Shown piece after piece: positions 26,301 through 36,200 of a DNA stretch of 64,000 nucleotides. This stretch comes from Prunella strophiata (lineage: Eukaryota; Chordata; Aves; Passeriformes; Prunellidae), in contig JAZBQD010000015.1 in NCBI GenBank assembly GCA_036583965.1, forward strand, positions 23,031,310 through 23,095,309. The letters run 5' to 3'. Below the pieces are notes generated by a model that ran no database searches, was not told the origin of the DNA, and was given only the letters and a program-made list of their open reading frames with translations. Positions within the stretch are counted from its first letter, which is position 1. Each line of letters begins with the position of its first letter. Both the position numbers and the translations under genes were made by a program.

Positions 26301-29066
26301 TCACCAGGTCTCTTCAGATTAAAAAAATGGATGCTCAAATCCTTTCACCATTTCACCATACTTTTGTAAAATAAGCAGACAGAAAAATATCCCAAGTTTG
26401 CTGCTGTACAAAGTTATGAGAGGGTTTTGATTTTCAAAGTAGCTTAAAGGAGTGCCTAAATGACCTTGTCCCACTTGATCATTGAATTCCTTTCTCCCTG
26501 AGGCTCATCTCTTGTCAATACATTATTAGCACACAGACAGTGGTATAAACATGATGTGCACCACCAGATTGGAGAGGACAACACAATCATATGTTGAACA
26601 CTGCTCACAAGGTTATTTGCTTCCATTATAAATAAGCGAGACAGTCAAGCTGTCTGTGCCCTTTCCAGCTCCATCTTTAGCTTGAATGAGAAGTTCTACT
26701 TTAAACATCAGGTGATTTGTTTAAAGTTAGTTGCTGGAAATACTGTGCAGAGTTTTTCTAATGTTAAATGTCTGTCACTTGCACAACACATCCCATTCCT
26801 GCAAGAGTAAGTTTCTCAGGCAGGCAGCTCTGGACTCTCAGGCTGCACACAGCAGTCTGGTAAAGATAACAGCCCCCAGCATGCTTCAACACATTTGTTT
26901 TCCTCCCAGCTCTATGTTTCACATTTCCTGAGCACTAGACTGTAAAATTCATCGATGTAAATTAGTAAATATTCCCTCTTTTAGTTGCAAGCATCGAAGA
27001 AAAAAGACAAGCAAACAATACAAAAAAATTGCAAGCAAATGATAACAAGTTACGTTATTAGTGACCTGAGCTGCACTTACAAATGCACTCTAAGTCTTAC
27101 TCTAAGATGAAAGTAACACACGGAAAGGATGGCTCTTGCAACCATATCACATATCACACCTCAAGCTTAATGTGGTTTAAGAAGTTTATCAAGTCCAGCC
27201 ATTCTCTTTGCTGGCTTATTAGGAAAACCATACACAACAGTATATGAACTCTTGACATATAGGTATAACTACAGTATCTCCATTTAGTTCTCTACACCAA
27301 CTCCTAGGATTCCTGATTCAGATTTTTTTCTATTCTTTTTCTTGTCCTAGGCTCGTTGACATCTATTTTGTAACGAAGTCCTGTCCCTTCCCGTGCGCTG
27401 CTCGGCCAGTGCTGTGGCTGACTCCCGGCATCATTCAGCTGTGGCTCAGGGTGGGCTGCAGCCGCAGGTCTGTAAGTGCCCACACCCGGGACAGCGTCAC
27501 CTCCTCCTTCCCAGCTCCTTCCAGCAGAGCCAGAGCGGCAGGAGAGGCTCCCTGCGAGCTGCCCCCACTATGAGACCAGCTGTCTGTTGTGGCGTGGCCC
27601 CTTCTTTACCGAGCCCTAATTGCTTGTCAACCCCTGAGCAGACGCCTCTGGTCCTACAAAAGTGAACCTACTGTGACAACAATTCCTTACAAGACAACAT
27701 AACCAAAGCACCATTCCCTACGTTTCCAGCTGCTCCTTCAAAGGCAAGAGGCAGAAGCTCTGCGGGCGGTACGGAGGAAGAGCCCGCACATTCCCCCGCC
27801 ACCCACCGAGCTCCCGCAGCCGCCTGCGGCTCTGCGCGCCCCACGGAGGGCAGCATCACCGCGGCTTCAGCTCCTCGAATGGCAAATGCCCGGCACGGCC
27901 GTGCCTGGGCAGCATCCCCCTCCTTCGGGACAGCCCTTCATGCCCATCCGTCCTTCTGCGGCCATCCCTACCCACTCGCGGCAGCGCCGCGGGGAGAACC
28001 GACCCCATCCCGGCCACCCTCCCCGTCCCGTCCCGTCCCGTGCCGTGCCGCTACCTCCTCCGCCGCCGCGGTGCACCTTGACCAGCACCTCCGCCCGGCC
28101 GCCCGCTCGCAGCTCCTGCCGCAGGTAGAGCCGCCCCGACGTCCTGTCCACCTCCACGGGGGTGGCGCCGGGAGAGGCCAGCTCGAACCAGCCGCCCGCC
28201 GCGCGGTCTCGGCTCCTCGGGACGGTGAAGACGGCGTCGCCCACCCGCGCCCCGGGGGGCAGGCGGGCCGTGTAGCGCCGGTTCCCGGGCCCCGGCGGCT
28301 GCAGCGAGCGCGGCTCCCGCCGCCGCGCCGCGCCCCCCGCCGCCCCCCGCCCGCGCACGGCCAGGCGCAGGCACCGCGCGGGGCTGCGCAGCGGCCGCGG
28401 CCGCCCGTGGTCCAGAGCCGCCACGCACAGGCGGAGCCGGCGCAGCCCCAGCAGCGAGCCCACGGTCAGCACCTGCCCGCTGCGGGGCACCACGAAGAGC
28501 AGGCGGCTGCCGGCGCCCGGCGGCCAGGGCCGGTAGGTGAGGCGCGCGTTGGCGCCCTCGTCGCCGTCCGAGGCGCGCAGCCGGGCCACCTCCGTGCCCA
28601 GCGGGACCAGCTCGTCCACCTCCAGCGGCCCCGCCGGCGGCAGCCGCGGGCGGTGGTCGTTGCGGTCCAGGACCCGGACCCGCAGCAGCGCCTCCCGGGG
28701 GGCCCGTCCCGCCCGCCGCCGCAGCCGGAGCCCGTACTCGGGCTGTGACTCCCGGTCCAGCGGCTCGGCGGTGCGGAGAAGCAGCAGCCCCCCGCCGCCG
28801 CCCGGCCGCCGCTGCAGGGAGAAGCGGGAGGCGCCGTCGCCTTCCAGCGCCCACTCCCCGGCCGGCTCCCCGGGGCCCAGCAGCCTCCGCAGCGGCACCC
28901 GCAAACCCCGCACCCGCGTCCCCGCCGGGCTGTTCTCGGGCACCTGCCCGGAGAAGCGCAGCAGGCGGGGGCAGCCACCGCAGCCCGGGCCCGCCGCCCC
29001 GCCGAGCAGCGGCAGCAGCAGCAGGACCGGGAGCAGCCCGCAGCCGCTCCGCCGCGCCCGGCCCAT
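3028..29066 (-). CDS. Large type III-like cadherin, exons 1-10 (5' part of gene; gene-level entry)
   Basis: Gene-level entry for ten minus-strand exons listed separately. Seen: a signal peptide followed by about eight EC cadherin repeats with Ca-binding motifs (DRNDHRP, NVNDEAP, DVNDNDP), all exon junctions GT-AG, and phases that join (1,1,2,0,1,2,1,0,1,1 from exon 1 to 10) provided one extra base is discounted in exon 2 and one in exon 5. Family knowledge: such proteins are membrane Ca-dependent adhesion molecules; EGF, laminin-G, transmembrane and catenin-binding parts would follow in type III members and must lie left of the window. Motifs such as [20 protein letters not shown] and [13 protein letters not shown] look like the N-cadherin type of flies and the chicken retinal horizontal-cell (Hz) cadherin rather than FAT, dachsous or protocadherins. 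That assignment is by eye, so no symbol is given. The two frameshifts mean it could be a decaying gene. Confidence 0.72.
4190..4652 (+). mobile_element. CR1 LINE, 5'-truncated 3' end
   Basis: The stretch contains the well-known avian CR1 3' region: GGACAAGGGGCAATGGCTTT, AGGAAGAAATTCTTTACTGT, AGGTTGCCCAGGGAAGCTGT and GGTCTTTTCCAACCCAAACC, ending in a CTATG-type repeat. It lacks coding capacity and is a dead fragment in intron 9 of the cadherin, about 150 bp left of the satellite array. Confidence 0.92.
4807..6363. repeat. 22-bp satellite array, 71 near-identical units, in cadherin intron 9
   Basis: The motif ACGTCATTTTCAT followed by TACAATACA recurs with its ACGTC core at 4811, 4834 and then every 22 bp to 6352. 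The only irregularity I could see is one extra T in the spacing after the first unit. Because 22 is not a multiple of 3 and the plus-strand unit has no stop in any frame, it creates 500-codon plus-strand open frames that are artefacts. On the transcribed minus strand all frames have stops. The array begins 28 nt inside intron 9, next to the exon 9 donor. Such uniformity points to recent expansion or strong homogenisation. Confidence 0.97.
6393..6561 (-). CDS. Cadherin exon 9 (start of EC8)
   Basis: 169 bp, acceptor TTTTTAG|TGCGCT and donor ACACAG|GTCAGT. Encodes [20 protein letters not shown], then [16 protein letters not shown] (DxDxGxN motif) and GFSIDPDTG. The donor lies only about 28 nt from the edge of a 1.5-kb satellite array, so its intronic context is unusual. 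Leaves in phase 1 and joins exon 10 as DTG-VITTT. Confidence 0.82.
6908..7080 (-). CDS. Cadherin exon 8 (end of EC7)
   Basis: 173 bp, acceptor AATTCAG|GTATCA and donor AGAGAG|GTAAGA. Encodes [20 protein letters not shown], then [12 protein letters not shown] and the linker [16 protein letters not shown] and NAS are potential N-glycosylation sites. The NNNKPVF form of the linker is one of the marks that recall type III cadherins. Leaves in phase 0 with an intact frame. Confidence 0.8.
7428..7570 (-). CDS. Cadherin exon 7 (start of EC7)
   Basis: 143 bp, acceptor CCATCAG|TTACAG and donor AGAAAG|GTAAGG. Two AG candidates are six bases apart; the upstream one is chosen because it completes Val and gives [18 protein letters not shown], the typical start of an EC repeat. 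It continues [20 protein letters not shown] and FELDSQK. Leaves in phase 1. Confidence 0.8.
8232..8369. repeat. 70-bp tandem duplication in cadherin intron 6
   Basis: TATAGATAGGTCTTTGATTC at 8241 recurs at 8311. About 59 bp (8241-8299 and 8311-8369) match exactly, and the junction differs by one or two bases. This looks like a simple recent segmental duplication. Confidence 0.93.
8581..8830 (-). CDS. Cadherin exon 6 (EC6)
   Basis: 250 bp, acceptor CTAACAG|TGCTTG and donor GCCGT|GTAAGG. Enters in phase 1 and leaves in phase 2. Encodes [20 protein letters not shown] (the DxDxGxN calcium motif), then [20 protein letters not shown] and the linker [10 protein letters not shown]. It joins exon 5 to read LLQVLATD, which supports the exon order. 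The frame is intact. Confidence 0.8.
8831..12221 (-). other. Cadherin intron 5, no gene seen
   Basis: Lies between exon 5 and exon 6, which join in phase. It has only short incidental open frames. A thymine-rich stretch lies near 8970-9010. No repeat family was recognised. Confidence 0.55.
12222..12334 (-). CDS. Cadherin exon 5 (EC5/EC6 linker), frame broken by one extra base
   Basis: 113 bp where the phases require 112. From the phase 0 acceptor (CCTCAG|GTCATGG) it reads VMVHITDEN and then hits TGA (12305-12307). In the next frame it continues [20 protein letters not shown] and PVGTSLLQ to the CAAG|GTGGGG donor. The break falls inside the DxNDxxPxF calcium-binding linker between two EC repeats, next to a run of four A. 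The remainder is clearly conserved cadherin sequence. The cause is either an assembly error or a disabling mutation. Confidence 0.72.
12720..12924 (-). CDS. Cadherin exon 4 (EC5)
   Basis: 205 bp, acceptor TTTGCAG|AGTAGC and donor ACTGAG|GTACAT. It completes the Lys codon from exon 3 and continues [20 protein letters not shown], then [20 protein letters not shown] and [19 protein letters not shown] second AG (TTTCCAG at 12899) would lose 25 bp and break phase, so the longer exon is preferred. Leaves in phase 0. Confidence 0.78.
12925..14240 (-). other. Cadherin intron 3, no gene seen
   Basis: Lies between exon 3 and exon 4. One 20-bp direct repeat (CCTGCTCCTTAGAGGCCTTA) occurs at about 13606 and 13640. 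Otherwise nothing recognisable. Confidence 0.55.
14241..14466 (-). CDS. Cadherin exon 3 (end of EC4, start of EC5)
   Basis: 226 bp, acceptor GGTAG|GTGGTG and donor GAAAA|GTGAGT. Enters in phase 1 and leaves in phase 2. Encodes [20 protein letters not shown], then a [13 protein letters not shown] strand and RPPQF, followed by the start of the next repeat, [15 protein letters not shown]. The RPPQF element replaces a full DxNDxxP linker, as occurs at some non-canonical junctions of type III cadherins. No stop or frame break is present. Confidence 0.78.
14883..15078 (-). CDS. Cadherin exon 2 (EC3/EC4), frame broken by one extra base
   Basis: 196 bp; the phases of both neighbours require 195. Reading from the exon 1 junction gives [20 protein letters not shown] and continues to YLARAHP, then meets TGA (14975-14977). 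Shifting by one base at the run of four C (14978-14981 on the plus strand, GGGG) recovers [16 protein letters not shown] and [14 protein letters not shown] up to the GCAG|GTAGGG donor. Removing one base restores exact phase agreement with exon 3. ENAT is a potential N-glycosylation sequon. The short YPYPY stretch is encoded by a tandem hexamer. The break is either an assembly error or a real disabling indel. Confidence 0.7.
16556..17345 (-). mobile_element. CR1 LINE fragment, interrupted by a second CR1
   Basis: Minus-oriented CR1: the 3' end (AAGATCATCAAGTCCAACCA) is at the left, and the body with GCCATTTCCTCTTGTGCTAT, CAGCTGCTCCTCACAGGATT and GGATGCCATTGGCCTCCTTG runs to the right. The body is split at about 16640-16797 by a plus-oriented CR1 piece. 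It is a diverged and inactive copy. Confidence 0.88.
16640..16797 (+). mobile_element. Plus-oriented CR1 3' fragment nested in the minus CR1
   Basis: It reads CATCCCTGGAAATGCTGAAA, GACATGGCACTTGAGGACAT and GGTGTTAGGTCGAC, then a degenerate CR1 tail, on the opposite strand to the surrounding CR1. The host CR1 resumes with TAAACCATGTCCCTAAATGC, and TAAACC is present on both sides, suggesting a short target duplication. Confidence 0.75.
17395..18010. mobile_element. Further CR1-like fragments (mixed orientation)
   Basis: 17395-17545 resembles a minus CR1 3' region (ATCATCTGGTCCAACCACTG, TCCAAGGAGGGAGACTCCAA). 17560-18010 resembles a diverged plus CR1 (GACATGGACCAGCTGGCAAG, GAGCTCTTTAAGACCTGACT). 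Boundaries are approximate. Confidence 0.6.
23295..23324. repeat. Poly-T run (30 bp)
   Basis: Uninterrupted thymine run. Homopolymers of this length are polymorphic and error-prone in assemblies. Confidence 0.95.
24538..24662. repeat. AAACC-type simple repeat
   Basis: A-rich imperfect repeat ending in a clean pentamer series (AACCA units from about 24627 to 24662). The long open frames on both strands here come only from this low-complexity sequence. Confidence 0.93.
25166..25432 (-). mobile_element. CR1 LINE fragment
   Basis: Minus-oriented 3' end: AGAATCACAGAATAATGAGG, TTGGAAGAGACCTCTAAGAT, then GAGATGGTGATTCCACCACC and AAAATTTTTTCCTAATATCC. It is short and inactive, within cadherin intron 1. 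Confidence 0.9.
26012..26033. repeat. Poly-A run (22 bp)
   Basis: Uninterrupted adenine run in cadherin intron 1. Confidence 0.93.
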
Positions 29067-29290
29067 CCCGCCGAGCGGAGCGCAGCGCGGCTCTGCACCG
29101 CTCCCGCCGCGGGCACACGCGGCGCGGGCAGCCCCGGCCCGACCCGCGGCCACTCACGGCCGTGGGCGGGGACGGAACGAGCCCGCCCCGCGTGGCCGAG
29201 CGGGGAGCCCGCCCGTGGCAAAGCGCGCAGCGCTGAGGTGCAAATTCTTCACTTTCCCCTATTCTGTGGCAGAGCGCACGATGTTGCTTG
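27700..29290. promoter_or_regulatory. CpG island covering cadherin exon 1 and promoter
   Basis: Base composition changes sharply from AT-rich flanks to very high GC with dense CpG across this stretch, which includes exon 1, the start of intron 1 and about 200 bp upstream of the ATG. This is the usual appearance of a vertebrate CpG-island promoter. The transcription start is not visible from sequence alone; it is probably just right of 29066. A short CCCGT-type pentamer run lies at about 28012-28050 directly after the exon 1 donor. Confidence 0.75.
28055..29066 (-). CDS. Cadherin exon 1: signal peptide, EC1, EC2 and start of EC3
   Basis: 1012 bp, ending in phase 1 at a GGAG|GTAGCG donor. The chosen ATG (29064-29066) begins [20 protein letters not shown], a basic stretch followed by a hydrophobic core typical of a signal peptide. 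A further in-frame ATG 29 codons upstream (29153) leads only to Ala/Arg/Gly-rich sequence and is less likely. EC1 shows VPENSPAGT, a DRES motif and the linker [10 protein letters not shown]2 shows the [11 protein letters not shown] motif. The third repeat ([14 protein letters not shown]) is not preceded by a recognisable DxND linker, so that junction looks degenerate. The exon is extremely GC-rich and Arg/Gly/Pro-rich, unlike the later exons. Joining to exon 2 gives [14 protein letters not shown], a sensible strand. Confidence 0.78.
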
Positions 29291-32200
29291 GCAAATTCCT
29301 CATCGTCCCCCATTTCACATTGCCCGTGAGGGTCATCTGTGAATGATCTCTCCCTGTCCCTGTTTCGACTCGTGAACTTTTTTGTTGTATTTTCTCTCCT
29401 CTGTCCAGCTGCAGAGGAGAGTGACACAGCAGCTATGATGGGTGCCTGGCATTCAGCCGGGGTCAAACCACCACATGCATCCAGCTGCTTCCCTCCAGGT
29501 CTTCTGCAAGCTGAGCAGACACAGGATGAACTGCACTTCCTGGGAGGGTGACTTGGGGGAAAATAGGCAATCTCCCCAGCTCTCCTAAGACTATATGAAA
29601 AAATCCACTCAGCCAAGCTACAAGAACCACCATAAAAGAAACAGAGGAAAAAAAACACTATTGCATAAAGGAGAGCAGACCCTGGGTCACTTGAATCATA
29701 AGAGTAGTTGTCACCCAGCAGACATGCTTCTCTGTCATAAGCTGGGTTTTTTCTTGAAAGCATAGCCTCTCAGAAGTGCACATTCAGGTTGCTGCTCCTT
29801 CAGGAAAGATTGCAATATTTTTGGGACAAGAACAGTGTGTGCTGTTGTTGAGAGCAAGACTGAAATGGTCCTTCTGAACATAAAGCAAGCAAACACATCA
29901 GTCCCACTAAATATGCATAAAACTAATCTGGGCATGGAACTCATTGCCTCTGCTTAGTCTGTGATCAGTGGAAGTGTGAATAAAAGCCATGACCACTCCA
30001 GTGTCAATCACTGCTCATCCAACCAAACAGGAGTCATTTTCTCATTGCTCCAAGCACGAGTTCCCAGCAGCATCTTCCTGTTAATAAACAAGAACAAGAG
30101 TATCTCCCTTCACACAGGGATGGCAACAGCTCAGGAACAGCCTTTTGCAGAGTCTCCACATCCAGCTGGTCAAACTGTGCTCAGTGTTGTTCCATCAGAA
30201 ATGCTCCCTTTTCCTGTTTGGAACAGGCTCGCTAGTTTTACCAGGAGGGTTGTTAGGGAGGCAGAGGTGTTTGTTGCCAGCTGTGTTGTAACTTCAGAGG
30301 TGACATATCTAGGCTGGAAGTGAAGCTCTGCTCAAGAAAGCCAGAATCCGTTTCACTCGCCTTTAGTCAAATATTACAGGCAACAGTCAAAGGTGACAAC
30401 CAACTGCTAGACCTGCACCTGTGCCACCCGGGGAATTACGGAGAGGTAATTGTTGGGGGATCACATCCCATTATTACAAGCTGCCAACCTTTATTTTTTA
30501 CCCCCTCAAGGTGAAGGGATGATAGCTTCTAAAATGTGGCACAATGCAAGATTTCAGACTGGGAAGGCAAAAAGTAAAACCAAACGGTTTTACAGATTGG
30601 TTTACCAGCAACAACATGACAGTAACCATCCAGATCCATGCCTGGTTAATGTGCTGTAGCAAGCTTTGAGTATGCTTTGGTTGTTCTTTGTGCCCTTCAC
30701 AAAGGCATTAGAAGGCTCATTAATTGAAAACACTTAATGAGCTAGCCAGACCATGCAAAGAAGTGCTCAGTTTAGGACAAGCTTAGCTCTGTATGGAGAC
30801 ACAGCACAGCATTCCCTCTTCTGAAGTGTGTTGCATCCTTACACAACTTTCAAGAAGCATATTAAATCATCTCAAAATCAAGTTTCCATTTTTAGCCTGC
30901 ATTACTACCTTTTCTATTCTCTTCTATTCAAACACTCAGAAACATGCAGTTTCCCCTACAGCCTGTGAAGATATAAACTATGTTTTATCCACAGCATTTC
31001 CTCCCACCTATGAACCGATATATTTCTAATACATTAACACATGCATTTTGATGATGGAAATTCAGGCTTCTCCTGCATGTCACTCCCATTGCCAGAATTT
31101 AGGGCACACTCACAGAGCAGAACCAGAGCCAAGCTTGCCTTGTGGATACTCACTAGCACAACTGTGTTATTTTTGACACCCAATTACACAAAACCTGTGT
31201 GACAACAAACAAATGTACAGATATTTGTGGCCACAGATCCTACCCCACCATTTAAAGAGATGCAAACACACTTGAGTGTAGCTGTGTTTTCTAAAGGAAC
31301 TTGTCTCTTCCTGCAAAACTGAAGCAGAATCCACCGAAACTGACCCAGTGTTAATCCAAGAGGACTTCTCAGTAAAGATAGTGGAGATGGCTCTTGGCTT
31401 CAACAGGAAACAACATAGACAATAAATAAATACAAATAAATAAGCTCCTTAGATATTGTCTAAACCAACATGGACATCTTCAGGACACTGTCAGCTTCTG
31501 TTGCAAAAGAATCACAGTGAAATTTACTTTTAGGGATCTCTTAAGCAAAGCTGACCTAGTGAACTGAGTACTGTGAACTGCAATCACTAAATCTACATAC
31601 TGCCATTCTGAGGCCAAAACACCAGCAAGCCCAACAGCCTTCCTCTGGCCCTCCCTGGCAGCTGGGACAAGCCCCTGGGATGCAGCCAGCAGTTCAGACT
31701 ACAGCTCAGATTGTCATAAAGTGGGCCAACTTGAGAGGAGAGAAAAAGAAAAAAAAAAGGAAAAAGAAAGGAGCAGCATTTATCCATGTGCTAACAATGC
31801 TGAAACAGATGAAAGTGACTGTTAGTGTTTCAGAATTGTGTGTTTCAGAAAGAGGTTCTCGTGATGAAATTAGAAACAGGCTTGATTTGAATGGATAAAA
31901 TTTCTAAAGTTGCATAAATGATTTTGTCTTACTGCCCAGAACTGAAGTCAGATGAGCCACAGAAACCACAGGTGCACCCAGCAGCTACTCTGGGGAGACC
32001 ACAGCCTCTGTGCTCGGAGTGTCATGGAGAGTGTAGCATGAGAATGGAGCTGCATTCTTACCCATCCTTTTTTAACTTGCTTCAGTGGGGAGAATAGCTT
32101 AAGGCATCACTTTACATTCACCCTCACCTTACAGAATGCTCTGGTATTTATTGCAGTTTAAAAATAAAGTCAGGTCTTAACATGTTTTGGGTCTTTCCAT

Positions 32201-33240
32201 TACCAGTCAGGACAGCACCAGCAGGAGTCACAGCTTGACAGCAGACAGTACAGTGTAACTGTGAAACAGAAGAAGTTCCAAGGCATTGTAGAGCTCTTCA
32301 AGGTTCTGAAAGTAAATGTACTGATGGTGTGTTACAACCTGCTGAATAAATCTGTAATACTCAGGATTACTTCATGTTTGTATATTCTATAAATGCAGTT
32401 TAATCCATAACAAGATGCATCTCATCACCATTAAAAAACGTCCATGACATTTATTACCTAAGCAACCTGAAAGCATACAGGGGTTGAAGTATGATAGGCT
32501 GGGTCACTGCAAAAATGGGAAACTAGGTCCTACAAACAGATTCCAGAACCACTATTTAGGTAGAAAATAATCCAAACCAACAGTACTTTAACCTAACACC
32601 TCTGAATCATTGATTATAAACAGAATATGTATTTTGTACAGAGATACAGACTCACATAAAACACATATTTATAGACATATACCAATACAAATTCTATTAT
32701 ATGTAATAGAATGTTCTCTGTTTCACATCAAGTAACCACAGTCTCAGTTTTGCATGAAGGCACAGAAGAGAACACAGATACCAACATGAATTTCCTGCTG
32801 CCAGGAAGCTCCATTCCCCTTTGAGCTAACCAACCACAAAGTCTGGTTGCTTGAATGGCTAAACTTGGATACTTCAACATCAGCTCATTTCCTGACTAGC
32901 CTAAAACAAAGCAGTCTGATAAATGCTCAAACTCAGAAACATTATAAATTAAAGATGCAAATACGTAATTTTTTTCAGGTGCTAAATGATCTGATTTTGG
33001 AGAAGTGCTCTGTAGGATATTTGTACTGTCTTTAGAATTTAACAAAAAAAAAAAATCAAGATTTTGTATCATTACATGCTAAATTATTACAAAGTGATCT
33101 GCATTCAAAGATTCTTACTAATAATATTGTATAAAACAATAGAGGGCTCCAAAATATGCAATCATGATCTGTAAAAATTCAAGGCAGATAATACATTAGT
33201 AGATTAAAAAAAATTAAATCAGCAAGCAGTTGACTGTTGC
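29291..33240. other. Intergenic region between cadherin promoter and DPY19L4 3' end
   Basis: Only short incidental open frames on either strand. No repeat family was recognised with confidence. It may hold cadherin upstream regulatory sequence, but no specific site can be supported by eye. The right boundary depends on where DPY19L4 transcripts end. Confidence 0.5.
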
Positions 33241-36200
33241 ATAGCACTTTATTTCCAGGTGACATGCTTGCTGTAGGAAGCTCTTTAGGGAGAGTCAGAG
33301 TTCAGTAATTCCATATGAAGCAGCTCACATTTTGCTGTTCATCCTCACACAAGTATGTCTCAACAGGCAGCCACAGTCAGCACGACATATGGATCCAGTC
33401 TGAGCAGGCTGCTTGTCCTCAAGAGCTGCAAGACTGTTTATGCTGCCTGTCAAGACAGACTTTTGAGCCATGCTGCACAGTCTTCCCTTGACTTCTCAAA
33501 GGATAAAATGGTTTGGGTCCCAAACAATCCATACTTTCTGGACTTGGCTTTTATTAATATTTTTTTTTTCTACAGAAAAAAAAAATTGTTACAAGAGAAA
33601 AATATTTACTATGTATACATTATTTTGATAAAAAACTGTCCAAGACAACAAACAGGACAAAAGGAATTGTATTCCTTAGACTTGTTATTAAATAGCTGCA
33701 CACAGATAAGTCCATATGCCACATATGTTACTGCTGAACATCACTGTTAACAAGTAAAGCACCACCAATAATTCCTCTGCATTACTGAAGTAAACAACTT
33801 TGAATCTTTGAAAGGCATTAAACCTTCTGTCCCATCAAATAAATAGATAACCATAAACATCACTTGAAAGGCAGCAATACATACATTTAACTGTGCTGAA
33901 ACCAAAACCATTGCCAGATTAATTACATTTAAACACATTGTTGAGGTACAAATCAATTCAGAAGACCTTTAGGCATCACTAGCTCTGCATTTGGCATCGA
34001 GTGCAGCAACATAATGGTGTTTGTTTTTTAGCTGTACTGATGAAGTAGAAAAGATTAAGATAACACACAAGGCATGTCTTAGAATTCCCACTTTTTTTTT
34101 CCCTCTAAAGTTAGGTTTTAAAAAGAGCATTAAAGCATGATTATGCAGATTTATGTTGAGGTATTATTTCACATGAAATATTGCTTGTGTTGGAATAAAG
34201 TTCTGCTTCTCTTTCATCTCCAATACCACAGTACTCCAGAGTCCACCTGCCCATCAATATTTACCAGACTTACAGATTCAATCATCATTACTGATAAGAG
34301 AAGTTCCTCATTCCATCTCCAAAACACAGTAGTAAAACAAACACCTATAAATGCAAACACATCATGTGTGCACACACCCACGCATTCACAAGCACAGCCT
34401 ACACCTTCTCCTGTTGGAGTTTTGGTTTAAGGACTGTTATATGAAGTTTTAAGAAGTATTTCAAGGATACCTTACAATACCTATAACCTCATCTTGCAGC
34501 TCCTTTTCATGTGAATTGCATGGAAAAGCTGATGGAACGTCACAAGGTCTGGACACCTGAAGGTGACTTAGTGAAGATAAGGTGGTAAGAACAAGACTTG
34601 GTCCCCAGCCTCTACCTTTCAGCAAATAGTAATGCCACCAGAGCAAATAGTTGGAAGAATTTTCAATACCTTGTGAAACCTTTTGGCCCTCTTTCTTCCA
34701 CATTTGTGTATCTTCTCCTTATTCCCCACCCCCATGGAAAATGTATTTAAGATCGTGTTGTATTAAATTTTATTTCCATTTACTTGGGAAGAAATTAAAT
34801 CAATATTTTTTAAAATAATATGAATAAAAGTTTATGCTCAGAAATACCTTTCCTTAGTCTCAAGCATCTCCTGTCAAATCTGAGTTCAAGTATGTGGTAA
34901 TTCAGGAAGTGAAAAAGCATTTTTTTAAGATTAAGACAAAACTGTGTATGTTAGTTTAACTGTGGGTTGGTCAAACTTTGATTCACAAGTCTAAGGATAA
35001 CAGGTGGGTGCCTGAAAATAGTATACTGATTTATTTTTTCAAGGTAATTTTTTTGCATTTACTAAGATCAAGTATATCAGAAAGTGGAAATGTAAAGGAG
35101 GAAAAAAGCCAGCAGCATAGTCACACAAATCGCTATTCAAATTCTCATTCTTCCCTGTGAACAGCTGTTAGATGGCTGGAACACATCCCAGCTGCACCAC
35201 TTGGGCATCCTCAGACAACATCCTTGGGCATCCTAGGACAACAGAAACTCTAGAAATCAGAGGGACAGGAACTGAAAAAAAAATCTTCACAAAAAGAAAC
35301 ATGAATTGAGGTTTTTGTTTGTTTAATAAAAGCTTGCAAGGCACATGTTTCAACTGAATTGCAACATCTACAGCAAAGCAGATCAAAATTTGTAAAACTT
35401 TCCCACAACCCTTTCAGGAAGTTAAACCTGTGATCTGGTTGAAAACCAAACCAGGGTTGTCTGCACAAGTCTGGTGCAATTATGCTCTATTGTTGTCCCA
35501 CTGAGGGATTTCACTGGAACTTATTATTTTTCACAGAAGCTGGAGATTAGACAGTATTTTTTGCTAGTCTATGGCTGGATAAAAAATTAATTAATTTTCT
35601 TTGTAAGATATGATTCTTTCAGTCACTCGTTTTAACTATGCCTTTTTACAGGAACAACCACAATGTTCTCCCAAATAAAAGGCTGCTTCTGTTACTTAAG
35701 GCTGCTGTGCCAACGGTGCTGCAATATAATTTTCTCTAATATAAAAAGTAAGGTAAAAATCTTAAATGATGCTCCTAAAGCATTATCGATTGAAATATCA
35801 AGAATACATCTTAAAAACTATGACAAAATTAATAACAGTAACTATGTCACAGTTCAAATAAAGTTCAACTCATTAATTTAAACATGTATAAAGGCCAACA
35901 TGCTACAAGACAGTTTTGTTGAGATGTGTGGGTGGCCTCATTTGTGGTTTTCTTAATATGTGTGCTGTTCATGTATGTGCTCAAACTAAGTTCTACATGG
36001 TAGCACACACAACATTGCAGTAAAACACAACAGGCAGCCAAGGACAGTTGAATGTTACATCTCAGTGTGGCAGTCTAAGGCATGAAGCCAGAAGTTCTGC
36101 AACCTCATCTACCCAAGTACAGTTGTAACCCTGAAGTTTGCACCTGGAATGCCTTATTGCTGATATGAAGTGATATCCATGAATTACTACCTTCAAGAGA

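Larger units (their letters stand above)
15079..28054 (-). other. Cadherin intron 1 (13 kb), no coding sequence seen
   Basis: Bounded by the exon 1 donor and the exon 2 acceptor (TTTGCAG|ATGATGAC). It contains the CR1 cluster at 16.56-18.0 kb, another CR1 at 25.17-25.43 kb, homopolymer runs and an AAACC-type simple repeat, each listed. The many short open frames here show no cadherin or other recognisable similarity. No tRNA or small-RNA gene was recognised by eye. Confidence 0.6.

Noticed and set aside
28051..29763. Very long minus and plus open frames (250-570 codons) over the cadherin first exon
   Set aside because: GC-rich DNA lacks stop codons in all frames. Only the frame with a signal peptide and EC motifs, ending at a good donor, is coding; the others are Ala/Arg/Pro/Gly shadows.
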